Below, piece after piece: positions 1 to 13,838 of a DNA stretch of 64,000 nucleotides. Source of the stretch: Linyphia triangularis (Eukaryota > Arthropoda > Arachnida > Araneae > Linyphiidae); NCBI GenBank assembly GCA_963978545.1, contig OZ021723.1:49182569-49246568 (forward strand), read 5' to 3'. A model generated the notes under the pieces. The model did no database searches. It saw only the letters and a program-made list of their open reading frames with translations, and had not been told where the DNA came from. Position 1 is the stretch's first letter. Every line of letters begins with the position of its first letter. The position numbers and the translations under genes were made by a program.

Positions 1-2175
1 TTAGCATTTCAGGACATTCGTATGAGACATCATTCAATTTTAACTTTGATAAAAGTTTCATTATTTTATTTGCAAGCTACAATGTATTGACTTTTAAACT
101 TCTAGAACTATATGATTTTTATCAAAATGTTTTATAATTTAGGCCAAATAATTACTAAAAAATTATGGTACTAGTTTAATCATTTACAATAAATAATCTC
201 ATAAATACATTTTAAAAACTCTTTTGATAAGCTTGCCTACTTGCCTGTTTGTTTGTTTTTTGAGTTATAAATGTTGGGGATTCAAGTCCTGTTTAGATGT
301 ATAGCAGAAGATCTGTAGCCTTTTTTTTTTAAGTGAGTAGGCAGTGAGCATGAATACAACAGGAAGAAGTAGTTTCGTATCCTTTGTAGGGCTGTTTGGT
401 AGACAGGTTTCTCTTATTCGAGACTCAAATGTAGATAAGTTGCTTCTTAAAAGACCTCCCAGAAAGCCTTCTTCTCAAGATTACTGGGGTGGTATAGCCC
501 TAGTGTTAATCTAGGGCAAGAAATTTTCCAATAGAATCAAACCATTTGAATATAAGTTCTTATTTGAAAAACATGATAATATATAACATTTGAGAAGAGA
601 ACGAATTTTACTGTGAATTCATTTAGTTCAATCATCTAGCTCTCACCTAGCTTTAGTGGCTCCGGGTTAAACACATAGCTCAAAGGCAAAATAATCAACG
701 AATATACAAGATAATTTGGATTTTATTCCCAGAGCATTGGCAATTTGCAAACTCAGCTTTAAAAATTATGTAGATTCTATGCAAATTATGACCAATTGAT
801 GTTACGTTGGTAGTCTTCAAATCGAAAAGTTAATTCGGTTATCAAGTTTCTTTTAAAAGTCCTTTTTATCGGTGTTCTTGTCTCAAAATCCAGATGCAGT
901 TTTTATGTGTTCTGGAACAGTACAATCTTTGTATAAAATCGTCTAAGAAACCTTGAAAAAAATATTTTCAAAATTTGTTCTGTATTTATCTGAAATACTA
1001 ATCTTAAAAAAAATTCGTATCCACAAAAATATTGTTTAGGAATTTTATTTAAAAAACGTATACCCCCCCCCCCCCTAAATCTCCTCATAAAAATTCAGTT
1101 GAAGAAAGTTGTAGCTAGAAAAGATGTGACATCAAGTGTCCAAGCTTGTAAATATTATTTTCACATATAAGAAAAGTATGTATGTAATATTGATTGAAAT
1201 CCTTCCTCTATAGTATAAAATGCATACAAAATTTTAATGAAAAAAATTATTGCAATCCTGTTTTTGTATCTGCTTCAATATTGAAATTACACAAATTAAT
1301 TTCTGAAAATAACTGTCAGAAATTATTCGAATACAGACAGCTGTCTTGAACTCAAAATTTCATCTTCAAACACGTATGCTTGCATTGACACATTATGTAA
1401 TGAAAATGGTCACTCTGTGGAAATGCTTTATTTATCGTTAATTTTCACAAGTACTATGTGTTTGAGTATTTCATTCTAAAAAAGACGGAAATATCAATAT
1501 CTTATCTGATGATTATCTTCCTACTAGTAGATGGGAAATTAATAAACATTAAAAATTACCATTCTTAACTATTGAACTCTACAGAGTTAATTTACATTTT
1601 AAATATGAAATTTAATCATTGTAGCTTAAGGCATCCTAAATATATTGAATTTTTTTTTGCAATCTGTGTATTTTAGTTTTCTTCTTTTTAAAAAATAAAT
1701 TACTTAATACTTGTACTTATACTAAGCTTCAATATTTACTGTTTTAAAATAATTAATGTATCTACGAGCGTGGAAGTGCTCCTCTTCCAAGTCCGATGTC
1801 AAAGCAGCAAACATGTAAGTGTATATTATGTTGACAGAGCTTATGCTCTCACAACTCAGCTTCTATTATAGCTAGAACCCTGATTTTTTTCCAGCATGTT
1901 GCCCCGGATGAGTAGATGAAATGAACAAGGGAATATGGTAAAAAAAATCCTTTGAAAATCTCCTAAGTCACCGGAAATTTGTTCTTCTTTTTCTTCTTGG
2001 TCTTCTGATTTTTCTTTTTCTGGTTGTGACCAAAACTTTAGCCAAGGCTACAGCCGAAATTATTTGATGATTTCTCTTTAAATAATAACAAGAAGTTTTA
2101 TTTTTCAAACTTAAAACGAAAGTTGTTTTTGAGACGCGTCTCCAAAAAACATGACGACTTTTTGGAGAGAGAAAG
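1..2175. other. A+T-rich stretch without a recognisable gene
   Basis: No reading frame longer than about 60 codons and no recognisable protein motif on either strand. The only notable sequence is a run of 13 C at 1063-1075, conspicuous in this A+T-rich background. The rest looks like neutral intergenic or intronic DNA. Confidence 0.6.
1063..1075. repeat. poly-C run (13 C)
   Basis: Thirteen consecutive C (G on the minus strand). G runs of this length can form quadruplexes only together with further runs, and none lies nearby. It is probably a slippage product. Confidence 0.9.
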
Positions 2176-2420
2176 GAGATTGTGCGTATGGAGTGGCAGG
2201 CTTACTCGCCGGACCTTAATCCAATTTAAATATTTGGGATGCCCTCAGCCGAGCTGTATGTAGATGTTTCCCACCTCCAGCCTCTCTCAGAGATTTAGAA
2301 ACTGCCGTAGAGGAGGAATGGCGATTACTGACTTCTGCTATAGTTGATCATCTCGTAGCAAGCATGATCACACGCTGCACACTTTTTATACAGGTGAGGG
2401 GTGCTCACATACCATATTAA
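2176..2420 (+). pseudogene. Tc1-family transposase, C-terminal relic
   Basis: This is the last fifth of a Tc1/mariner DD34E transposase, which cuts and pastes its own element at TA sites. In frame from 2176 it reads EIVRMEWQAYSPDLNPI, the conserved block just before the third catalytic residue. A TAA and a small deletion then remove the expected catalytic Glu (the NPIEN position). One frame over, the reading continues as WDALSRAVCRCFPPPASLRD and on through LETAVEEEWRLL to RGAHIPY and a TAA at 2418-2420, the usual end of this subfamily. No N-terminal DNA-binding half, first two catalytic Asp or terminal inverted repeats are visible around it. It is an old 5'-truncated copy. Family assignment is firm from the motif order. 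It differs in sequence from the two other Tc1 elements in the window. Confidence 0.85.
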
Positions 2421-2517
2421 TGTCAGTTTTTTGTTTGTTTTGAATTTAAACTTAATTTTGTTAATGACGCAAATATAACATCATCTTATAATTTATGAAA
2501 ATTCAATATTTTTACTT

Positions 2518-3272
2518 TCAATTACCCATATGTATACATAGAGTAATGAAAGTATAATATTCGGTGAAAAAAGTTCCATTTTTTTTTTAAATGCATTTCT
2601 CCAAGTTTTGGAACATCCTGATTTAAAAAAAGTAAACTAGAAAAAATATATATCTATGTGTATATGTGACTATGTGTACGTGGCCATAACTCCTGAACAA
2701 ATTGACTTACGATGTTCAAATTTAGTGTGCGGGTTGGTGATGGCACAAGGACCTACCATTAAGGTTTTCGTCAAAATCGAGATTGTGCTTAAGGTAGCTG
2801 TCATTGAAAAAATTATGTTTTTCAGTAATTGCTAAAATACGGCTCTAACAATTTTGTTCAATATCGCTGTGGTAAAGTCTCTTAAGATGTTCTAAACATC
2901 TCCACTTCCGAAATTCCAATAAAAATGAATGTCGTAAAAAGTTGAAAAACGAATGTCTTTAACGCAGAGCTCTCTTTGCTTGAACATAGGTCATCAACGA
3001 TCATGATATCTCCTCTCCTCAGTTTTACTTCTATGAAAAGACAAGAATTATTGAATAGTATATCGCCAAAAGCACCATTTTAACAAAGTTTTTTTTTTTT
3101 TTTTTTTTTTTTCATTCTTTAAAGATCTTTTTTTTCTTCTTTTTTATTTAAGAATTATCGCACAACCGGCCATTTCTTTTAAGAGAACGATAGAAATATA
3201 AAAACGGTAAATGACAAAAATCCACAACAGCAAAATAGTGTAATTGAAAGTTGTGCCATGATCCTCACCCCT
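2518..3272 (+). repeat. dispersed repeat, copy 1 of 3
   Basis: This copy aligns with 11916-12571 (same orientation) and 30630-31327 (opposite orientation). Shared landmarks in order are: a GAGTAATGAAAGTA segment (copies 1 and 3), TTTTGGAACATxCTGAT, a 'gcaggttagtggtggcc'-like segment, the core GGTTTTCGTCAAAA (here about 2763-2776), TCC-ACTTCCGAAAT, a TTTAACxCAGA segment, and TGTAATTGAAAGTTGTG near the far end (shared with copy 2). The copies are clearly diverged, with many substitutions and small indels, so the family is old. No conserved protein frame is shared, which suggests a non-coding element or the terminal part of a larger one. A T24 run at 3089-3112 interrupts this copy. Exact ends are uncertain. 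Confidence 0.75.
3089..3112. repeat. poly-T run (24 T)
   Basis: Uninterrupted run of T inside dispersed-repeat copy 1. The equivalent place in copies 2 and 3 has no such run, so it is a local expansion. Confidence 0.9.
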
Positions 3273-3540
3273 GTTTGTAATTATTTGTTTTGTTTCATGA
3301 ATAAACTTATAGCTATTTACTTGCAGCATTTCGTGTAAATCAAAACAGTACTTGTCCATTTTTTTGCATTTTACCGCTCCGTGTTTAACTTTTGGAAGTA
3401 AGTGTATGCAAATCTAATGGTGTTGTCGTAAACACCATTTTTTTTTAATTAGAGCAACGATATGATTATTTACGGTAAAATATCCATTAACCATATCTTA
3501 TCCATTTAGAACATAACATACGCAGCAAAAAGAATTGATA

Positions 3541-3563
3541 TCTCCCAAAAAAACAACTAGGCG

Positions 3564-3609
<46 letters not shown>

Positions 3610-4019
3610 GCCAAGTAAAATAATCAGTCAGAAAAATTTGCGAAATCTAATGTTTGCCGCCAAGCGGCAGTAGCTAGTTTATTCGGGGTACTTGTTCACA
3701 AAGAACTAAATGTGATTATTAGAGAGAATCAGTACTTGGAAGGCTAGAGTTTTTATAAGGTTAATCTCAATTCAGCGCAATGGGTGCAAATTAGTTGAAG
3801 CTAATGAAATGAAATTAATCAGAAATAACTCTAGTCTGCCAAGTTCTGATTGCCTATGGGTATTCCCCCTAATAATCCCAATTTAGTTCATTGTGTACTA
3901 AGTCCCCAAAGAAACTAGACACGGCCGCTTGGCGGCCAACATAATTTTTCACATTTTTTTCTGACTGATTATTTTAATTTGCGGGGTTTTTGTACAACGT
4001 CTAAATGTTTTTTGGGAGA
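3541..4019. mobile_element. fold-back (hairpin) MITE with TA target site
   Basis: Nearly the whole 479-bp element is an inverted repeat. The left arm, 3541 to about 3751, pairs with the right arm, about 3827-4019, around a 75-bp spacer. Matching pieces include TCTCCCAAAAA at the outer ends, AAATAATCAGTCAGAAAAA, CTAGTTT next to a GGGG-ACTT segment, GAACTAAAT-GATTATTAG, and AATCAG-ACTTGG-GACTAGAGT. TA lies immediately outside each end (3539-3540 and 4020-4021), as for Tc1/mariner-type insertion. Each arm carries its own short G+C-rich hairpin (3655-3669 and 3923-3937). The left arm has gained a run of 41 A (3568-3608) that the right arm lacks. No coding capacity. Assignment to Tc1/mariner rests only on the TA. 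Confidence 0.85.
3568..3608. repeat. poly-A run (41 A) in the left arm of the fold-back element
   Basis: Forty-one consecutive A. The matching place in the right arm is a short mixed sequence, so the run arose by expansion after the arms were established. Confidence 0.9.
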
Positions 4020-4021
4020 TT

Positions 4022-7000
4022 ATCTTACTACCTTCATAATTTCAATTAAATATCAAATACAGTAACTTCCTAAAAATATTAGAAAAAACATGTTAAAGGC
4101 TACCTAATGCCTTTTGTTAAATTGTACTTAATAGCATAAAACCTTTTTAATGGGATAAGGAAAATGACTTTGTTATCATCTATGGTTATCACCATCTATT
4201 ATAGCGCCAAAGCTTTAATACAATACGGTTTGGACTTGTACTTTGTTAATGAGTAAAAGTAAAAAAAAATATTTCACGAACTCTGACATTTATTTTATTA
4301 GACTGAAAAATATATAATTATGAACTCTTCTTTAATTAAATACCAAAGTAAGAAATAGGCTTCTAATTCGATGGTTTTCTCTTATCTTTCTTGTTAAATC
4401 TTAAATTTTTCTTTCTTTTTTGACTTGTAAAATGTCAAAAACAGTATAAATCCAAACTTATTTGTTATCTTCAATAGTATTACTTTTTGTGCTGCTTCTA
4501 TACAGAAATTTTAATATTAGTTATTTAATTTTGCATTTTCGTTAAAAAGAAATATTTATGATAGACAAAAGTATTTACTATACTCAAGAACGGTATTTCA
4601 ATCAATGTAAACTTATTGCATTATCTTCAATTTAAAGAAATGGAACCATAGTAAATCTTGAAATAAATTTATTAAAAGAACTTTAAAATATTGTAACAAT
4701 GAAATTAAATGTTGATGTACTAGTGATCTACCAGCGGATATTTTAATAATTTTTTGAAAGCAAATTCGTACGGAAGCGGATATTTTACAAAGATAATCAT
4801 TTAATTTTATCCGTCTTCCCGCAGTACAGCAGGTTATCAGGATCATTTATACATTTCCGTCTCTTCAGGGTTACTTTACAAATGCATATAATGGTATTCC
4901 AAATTAAAAACACTGATGTCGATTTAAAATTATTTAAATAACCTCCCCACCATCCATTACCATTGTCAGCATACAAAGTTAAAAACACATTTCTTATAAG
5001 GCCAATGAATTCTTACCTTTCGAATTCTTACAGATTTTTACTGTTGAGTAAAGGATGAAACATTTCTAATATAGGGATTATCAGCAGGATGATAAAAAAT
5101 TTCACGGAAATTTTCTTTTCTTTGAGTCGCTTTATAAATTAATCAAAAGTACACTTAACAGTTACAACAACACATTCATAGAACAACTTCGAAGTTTTTT
5201 TAAGTCAGTGCAGAACAGCGGGTTGTTAAAAGCATGCCGGTCGTAATGTATAAATTTGAACAAAGAACAAATGTTGAGATTTTGTGCAAGCTTTTAAAGT
5301 CTGCATTGGAATTTTTTTACGATCTCTGTAATTTAAAAGCTTTAAATTCATTAAAAAAAATCTTTAGAATACAACTAATTTCAGAAATTTCAAAACAAAC
5401 TAGATTCTGTAGAAGAATATGAGTGACGAGGCCGATCATCGAAATATCTTAAGATGTTAAAATGCAGTACGCGATGGTTCGGTTCCAGAATTAACATGGC
5501 ATATTTTCCAACTTTACTCAAAAATATAATGCTTTCACGTTGCTCAAACTTGTTTTATGTTGTTTCAAAAAATTTAATTTTATACACTCACGGTAAAAAT
5601 TTCCACTATTTTATATCCCATAAAATTAGAGCTCTTATATTCTAGAATCAAGAAGTAACAAAACAATAATAATTGAAAAGGCTACGAGTTTCGACTTGAA
5701 AAGTAATGATTCATAAATAAAATGTCCTTGTGTAATAATTAAAATAAAATTAGGATGATTTACAGTTCTTCAGTTACGTAAAAGTTCATTTCTAATTCTA
5801 ATTTAAGAATGATTAATACTTAAAAAAGTAATGAAATGTGATTCAAGAAAATTGAATTGAGTTCCTTGAAAATATAGTTAATTAATGGTAAGACAATATT
5901 TGAACTTACAAATTTCATTCAATGTAAAGATTTATTTCCCTCCATTTTTTCAAAGTTGAAACTTTTATCTCAAACTGTTTGTTAACTATATAGTGTTTTG
6001 AAAAACAACCTAAAACTATATTTTAAATATTTTAAACTATTTGGTTAAGATAATTAGAATAATATTTTGACATGTTACGTTACAAATATGCACTGGTGTA
6101 TTAATTTTTTATTTTTTTTAAACAGCGTCATCAAACTAATTTCTTATACTAATTTCCTTCATTTCCTGAAAGGTAATAATCCTCATTCTTATTATATCTA
6201 AATTGGAAAATGGTATTTTATGAGAATTAAGTTGATTTAAGGAATAAATATTATAAAGATTTTTTAGTTATTGTATAGAAAATATCTGAAAATATTTACT
6301 GTTAAACAATTTTTTATGAAGTTACAGCTAACTGACAAATTATTACAGTGCAATAATCCTTACGTAAAATTTAGACTTTTCTTAAAACATACATTATACA
6401 AAATGTTATCTGTATGCTAATTTTAATGAATTTTCTAGGACATTTTCATGCAATATTACGTTTCAAATATTTACGTGCAATCGTCCCAGAGGAGATAGTA
6501 ATAGAAAATTTTAAAAATTTGCAAGTTCTAAAACGTATTGAAATATTTATAGATAGATTTTGCATATTAAAAATGTCAGAAAATTTTACTTAAATAATGA
6601 AATAATGATTTCATTTGAAAAGCAATGCTTATAACTTAGAATTATAATTAGTCTTGAATTTAATCCATATAAATTAAAATGTCGTGCAACTTGATAACTT
6701 CAAACGATGCTAATTTTGTCTTTATTTTAATATATAAATCTTGGCCAATTCAAATTCCTTTATTTACAAGATATATTTCAGAACTGTAAGTAATTCATGA
6801 ATCTAAGTCATAACTCTAAGTAATTATCAACATGGATCTAAGTATTATTCTTATTTAATAGAAAAGTTTTATCTAAACAAGAAGCATCCAAATACGACAT
6901 TTTGAAGATTTTCTATTATTTATAACTGCCCTTCTCAATACAGTTTGGCTTATATAAAACTTGTTTCTGTTCCGGAATTATTGACAGAAAAAGTTTAGTA

Positions 7001-7189
7001 GCTTAAAGTTTATTAACCTTTCTCGTGACTTTTTCTTGAATATTTGTTGTTATATTTCGTATTTGAAAAGGAGTTCTTAGAAATTTTCATTAATGAAAAT
7101 GTCCTTTAACACCCTTTGCGATAGTATATTGCAGTCGTAAGCAAGAAGACTATATTTCCAAATATTGTCTTATTCAAATGATCTCTTCT
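4022..7189. other. A+T-rich stretch without a recognisable gene
   Basis: Several open frames of 60-77 codons occur (for example 4613-4846 minus and 5234-5422 plus), but they are rich in Ile, Phe, Lys and Leu, as expected for random A+T-rich DNA, and show no motif. I see no repeat shared with the rest of the window. Confidence 0.6.
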
Positions 7190-7191
7190 TA

Positions 7192-7215
7192 CAGTGTGTC
7201 CCAAAAGTTTATAGG
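7192..7215 (+). repeat. left terminal inverted repeat of the Tc1-like element
   Basis: Twenty-four bases identical to the reverse complement of 8674-8697. A TA target dinucleotide lies just outside at 7190-7191. Confidence 0.95.
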
Positions 7216-7344
7216 CAATGTTTTTTTTATTTTACAAATTGAAAAAGATGAATAACAATTTTAAAATAAGACAATAATAATATACATAAATAACATCACC
7301 CAATCATAGACTTTGTGATAAAAATTTAAAATTAAACTTTGCTG

Positions 7345-7365
7345 TCACACAAGTTTATAGACAAC
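7345..7365 (+). repeat. left inner direct repeat (IR/DR)
   Basis: CACAAGTTTATAGACAAC resembles the outer motif CCAAAAGTTTATAGGCAAT about 150 bp away in the same orientation. It is probably the inner transposase-binding site. Confidence 0.75.
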
Positions 7366-7398
7366 TAATTTTTTTTTCCCCTTTAACGTTAAAACTTT

Positions 7399-8372
7399 TT
7401 AGCCATTTTTCAGAATCACTTCAAAACATCGATCAGGCATACTCAAAACAAGAGCTTGAAGAAATTCTGTTTTTTTAGAAAACCAACTTCGTTCAATTTG
7501 TAGTTTTAAATATTGAATTGTAGCAAATTGACGTCCATATACGTCTCTAGCTAATATTCCCCAGAGGTTTTCCCTTTGGTTCAGGTCAAGACCTAGGGCT
7601 GGCCAGTCCATAACTGTTACTTGGTTTCGTCTAAACCATGGCATTGTAGAGTTTGACACGTGAATGGAGCAATTGTCCTATTGATATATTCATTTGCCCC
7701 CACCTAGCAACTTCTAAATGAAAGTAACTGCATTTCGAGCGTTTTCTGGTAATCTTCGGAACATTGACAACCTTCAAAAAAGCAATATCGGTCGTTCCAT
7801 TATAAGGAAATGCTCCCCACACCATGAGTGAACCCCCTCCTTGTTGTCTGCTGAAAAAAGTTCGTGGTTCCTGGCGAATATTGAAGCAGTAATATGCCTA
7901 ACCATCGGGGTCATCTAAATTAAACTCCTTTTCATCACTGAACAGAACACTCAACCATTCATCTGTCCAATTCATATGATTTCGAGCCCACTTAACACGA
8001 GCTTCGTTATGCTGTTTGATTAACTTTGGCGAACGACGCATTTTGCGATAATCAAGAAATTTACTTGCTTGCAGCCGTTGATGCACCGTGGGTTTTGATA
8101 CTGGAACAGTCGATTCTCTTGAAATTGACCTTTCTGTTATGTTCTGAGTTTAAACTAATCTCAAAATCTCTCTGTCTTGCAGTTTAGTTGTTTTCTTTGA
8201 ACGTCCAGAGCGGGATTTTGTTTCAAAATTTTCACCTTTTAACAGAATTCGGTAAATACCAACACTGCAACGTCCAATGTTTCTTGCAATGTCCACAACT
8301 TTCATTCCACGAGCTTTTCAAACAATAGATTTGCAAAATTTCATTTTTGGAAAACTGCACGCTGCAAGGCAT
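7399..8372 (-). pseudogene. Tc1-like DD34E transposase, inactivated
   Basis: Minus-strand transposase gene filling the element. Reading from the likely ATG at 8372, the start is MPCSVQFSKNEILQIYCLKS. After a frameshift comes a helix-turn-helix block, GMKVVDIARNIGRCSVGIYR, and then the GRPR-type linker (RSGRSKKTT). A second paired-like segment ends in VHQRLQASKFLDYRKMRR. The first catalytic Asp is in VLFSDEKEFNLDDPDG. GGGSLMVWGAF follows, and after another frameshift the second Asp is in DNCSIHVSNST. The third residue, Glu, is in DLNQRENLWG, 34 residues after the second Asp, giving DD34E. Damage: in-frame stops after REILRLV and directly after DDPDG, at least two frameshifts, and NPIEN changed to NQREN. 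All three catalytic residues survive, but no intact protein can be made. Length before decay was about 325-340 residues, normal for Tc1. Confidence 0.92.
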
Positions 8373-8499
8373 CTTTGCAATCAGTCGAAAAATGAAAGAC
8401 GGGTTCGCTTTTATCTCATGCAACTATTGCGTCACAAGTACATGACTTTGGAATATGCAAACATTTGCTGTCTGTACTTCAATCAGCTTTTAACACCGA

Positions 8500-8523
8500 T
8501 TGTCTACATATTTTTGGGACATC
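8500..8523 (-). repeat. right inner direct repeat (IR/DR)
   Basis: The reverse complement reads GGATGTCCCAAAAATATGTA and then GACA, a diverged copy of the outer terminal motif about 175 bp further out and in the same orientation. Confidence 0.7.
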
Positions 8524-8673
8524 CTTTTTTTTTTAAACTTTTTTATATTAAATCTATGACTGCTTAGAGTTGTTTGAGTATTTTATTATTTGTATTACCT
8601 CAATACATATTGGCTTAATTTATTTCGTCTTTCTTACTCGTTTAGTTAATTCTAAAATCCAAAAACCAGGTTG

Positions 8674-8697
8674 GCTATAAACTTTTGGGACACACTG
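8674..8697 (-). repeat. right terminal inverted repeat of the Tc1-like element
   Basis: Exact inverse of 7192-7215. The TA target dinucleotide follows at 8698-8699. Confidence 0.95.
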
Positions 8698-8699
8698 TA

Positions 8700-8859
8700 T
8701 AGCATCATTAAACATTATTTTCCAAACCAACAAGCTTAGAAAGTCTTACTGGCACCCATTTTCATTTGCATACTCTTTAGGTTACGAAAACCTACGTTAC
8801 TTTATGATTTTCTATTTTCAATGTTGTCCTTATTTCAGAACCTTTAAAAGTAGTGATAC

Positions 8860-8904
<45 letters not shown>

Positions 8905-9290
8905 ATTGAATGTCATTATAGCAGAAAAATAGTTTGATTTTCCATCCTGCTCCATCAACAACACACTGCCATACTAATGTCAAAGTGTCTCCAAAGAAAT
9001 ATGTGAATATATTATGCATCAAAGTATTTAACCGTGAAATTGTGAGCTTCGACCGTAACTCTTTGTTATTAACCAAAAATATCTTATTTACATATGTACG
9101 GTCTCAATAATATCTCTTTAGATTTGGTACTAGAATAAAAAATTATATTTGAAACTGACCTTGAAAAAGGGATCTTCTTATCAGTGATAGTAAGGATATT
9201 CTTTAAGCATTGAATATATAAACTAACTCGGACATCTCATCTTCAAAATTTGTCATTCAAGGGTGAACTTATAATGCAGATTATACGGTA
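8700..9290. other. short A+T-rich stretch with a T39 run
   Basis: No gene seen. Thirty-nine consecutive T at 8862-8900 are the only distinct feature. Confidence 0.65.
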
Positions 9291-11700
<2,410 letters not shown>

Positions 11701-11710
11701 AAAAATCAAT

Positions 11711-11765
11711 AAAAAAATATCGATACTGTATCGTTGCATAAAAAAATATCGATAAATCAATATCT
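11711..11765. other. ATCGATA motif cluster, left
   Basis: Within 55 bp there are two ATATCGATA sequences, one completing the palindrome TATCGATA, plus related TATCGTT and ATCAATATC sequences. TATCGATA is the DRE motif bound by DREF in Drosophila, but such clusters also occur inside transposon ends. A second cluster of the same style lies at 13751-13835. Confidence 0.5.
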
Positions 11766-11915
11766 TACATATTTCATGATATTTTATTCAATTTTCAGTT
11801 TTGACAGAAACGAAGTTTTTAGGGGCAAATTTCTACTTTTCGTGATTGCTTTTTGTAAGGTGACTACTTTTTACTTTCAAGTATACCATTCATTAAACAA
11901 AAAAAAGAAAGAAAA

Positions 11916-12571
11916 AATTGCATTTCTCCACGTTTTAGAACATGTTGATTTCAAAAAAGTGGTCCAGAAAAAATATTATCTGTTTGTGTGTAATTGGTCA
12001 GCAAAACTCCCGAAAAAATGTACCTACGATGTTTGAATTTGGTATGCAGGTTAGTGGTGGCCATGGGACTTAACATTATGGTTTTCGTCAAAACCGCGCA
12101 TGTGCGTTATGATGAAATTATGAAAAAATCATGTTTTCAGCAATTACTAAAAAAAGGCTCTATCGATTTTGATTAAAATCTCTATGCTCTCTTAAGGTGT
12201 TCTAATCATCCTCACTTCCGAAATTTCTGTAGAAATGAGTAAAAAGTTGAAAAAGGAGTGCCTTTAACACAGAAATCTCTGCCCTTGAGCATCGCCCATC
12301 AACGCTAGATTTTATTTTCTGTTTCATGCACAAAAAAGGACAATGTAAGGTTCTATCGTGTAACATCGCCATTTTGGCGGCTATTTTTCCCCGTAAAAAA
12401 ACTATTGCCAAAAAATATCGTCAAATTGGCAATTTCTATTTAAATGAGTGAAAATATGAAAACGGTAATTCAAATTATCAAAATCTAATGCAATCTAATG
12501 GTAATATCAAATATTAATGCCATGACCAGAGTTATAGTGTAATTGAAAGTTGTGCGATGGTCCACACCCCT
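11916..12571 (+). repeat. dispersed repeat, copy 2 of 3
   Basis: Same orientation as copy 1. Begins around GCATTTCTCCACGTTTTAGA and ends near TGTAATTGAAAGTTGTG. The shared core GGTTTTCGTCAAAA lies near 12079-12093. Small open frames here (for example 11734-12036 plus) are not shared with the other copies and are not counted as genes. Confidence 0.75.
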
Positions 12572-13750
12572 AGTTCCAAATGAAGTAGATCAATACCAAA
12601 AAAAATTATATTTCCGTTTAATTATTGCAGTGATTTTAAAAAAAAATTTGACTTTTCTCAATAGCTTTTAATGGCAACGATGAATACTTAGCATAATATT
12701 TTTACAATGTACATGACAAATTAACAGAGGAATGAATATATATAACAAAATTGTATAGGAGTTATTCTAATTGAAAAGTGACTTTTACTATAACAGAGTT
12801 ACTACTTGCAAATATAACATACAAATTATATAACATGATTATGAAGTGTTTGACAAAGTATTGAATGTTGATAAAATAATAATTTATTTTTGAAAAATTC
12901 GAAGCATGGGTACAGTGGTGCAATGTCTGCTTCATGTACTAGTCTTCATTCATCTTGTGCATTTTTAAAGGAAGTCCGCTTATTTTGATTCAAATTAAAT
13001 TCATATTTTTGGGAAGTATGTAATTTGAACTCCATAATAATCATAACTTGCACCTAAGCTAGCCCAGTGCAGAGGCGGATTTAGAATTTCGCAGCAAATG
13101 AGGCTAAATCAGTCCCGCTTAGAATTCTCCTTTCTGTCTCAAGCATTGACATTTTCAATGTATAATTTCTTCTTTTCGAATTTGACTATAGTGAGTTTTT
13201 GATAAATGAAATCTTCTCATTTTACATGATTAAAATTAAGAAAGAGGTGTTGTTGAGGAAAAATTTTGCGAGAGCCGCACGACTTCCTACTTCTTACAAA
13301 ATGCATAGTAATTTATGAAAAACCATAACACAGAAAGTTATGTCATTCATTCCTTGATCAGATACGAATTTATTATTGAATAAAAATTCAAAAAGTACTG
13401 TATTGTATTGACAAACAATAACACAATATCTTAATACTAATATATGATCTTAGTTTTCATTACATTATGTTTTATCTTCAAATGAATCCCCCTGTTCGTG
13501 GTAGCCCTCGGAGTTTTATATATTTTGAAACAATATTAACTATATATTAATGTAGTTACTTTAGTCGGTTCATTTTGTCGCTTGGGGAAGTCACCATACC
13601 CAAGACTTTACTTTTTATTAGGGGAGCCACTTTTAACTGACTCCCAGCCAAGTCCAAACTTTAGTTCTGAAGTTTTTGAAAAGGGAATACAGAAAATTGA
13701 AAAAATACATTGCACTAGAAGCATTCATCAAACAACTAAGAATGTTTTAA
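12572..13750. other. A+T-rich stretch, with a possible transposon end near 13070
   Basis: No gene. A short G+C-richer segment at about 13060-13120 begins CAGAGGCGGATTTAG, which has the look of a hAT-type terminus, but no partner end was found that would prove it. The frame at 13582-13842 plus overlaps the ATCGATA cluster and has no motif. Confidence 0.4.
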
Positions 13751-13838
13751 AATATCGATATATCGATGACTTTTATCGATATTTTAAAAAAAAAATCGAT
13801 AAAAATATCATCGTGTTGATATATCGCCGACCTCTACA
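13751..13838. other. ATCGATA motif cluster, right, ending in a TAGAGGTCGGCG terminus
   Basis: Contains ATATCGATATATCGATG, TTTATCGATATTTT, AAATCGATAAAAATATC and GATATATCG. On the minus strand it starts TAGAGGTCGGCGATATATC. A sharp G+C-bearing start followed by ATCGAT-rich DNA is typical of a transposon end. I infer a possible hAT-like terminus, with no confirmed partner. Confidence 0.5.

Larger units (their letters stand above)
7192..8697 (-). mobile_element. Tc1-like transposon with IR/DR ends, full length but dead
   Basis: The element is 1506 bp long. Its first 24 bases (CAGTGTGTCCCAAAAGTTTA and the next four) are repeated exactly in inverse orientation at 8674-8697. TA flanks both ends (7190-7191 and 8698-8699), the target duplication of Tc1/mariner elements. 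Each end also carries a second, diverged inner copy of the terminal motif in the same orientation as the outer one (7345-7365 and 8500-8523). This matches the IR/DR organisation known from Sleeping Beauty-type elements, where transposase binds two sites per end. The transposase gene lies inside on the minus strand and is broken. Confidence 0.93.
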
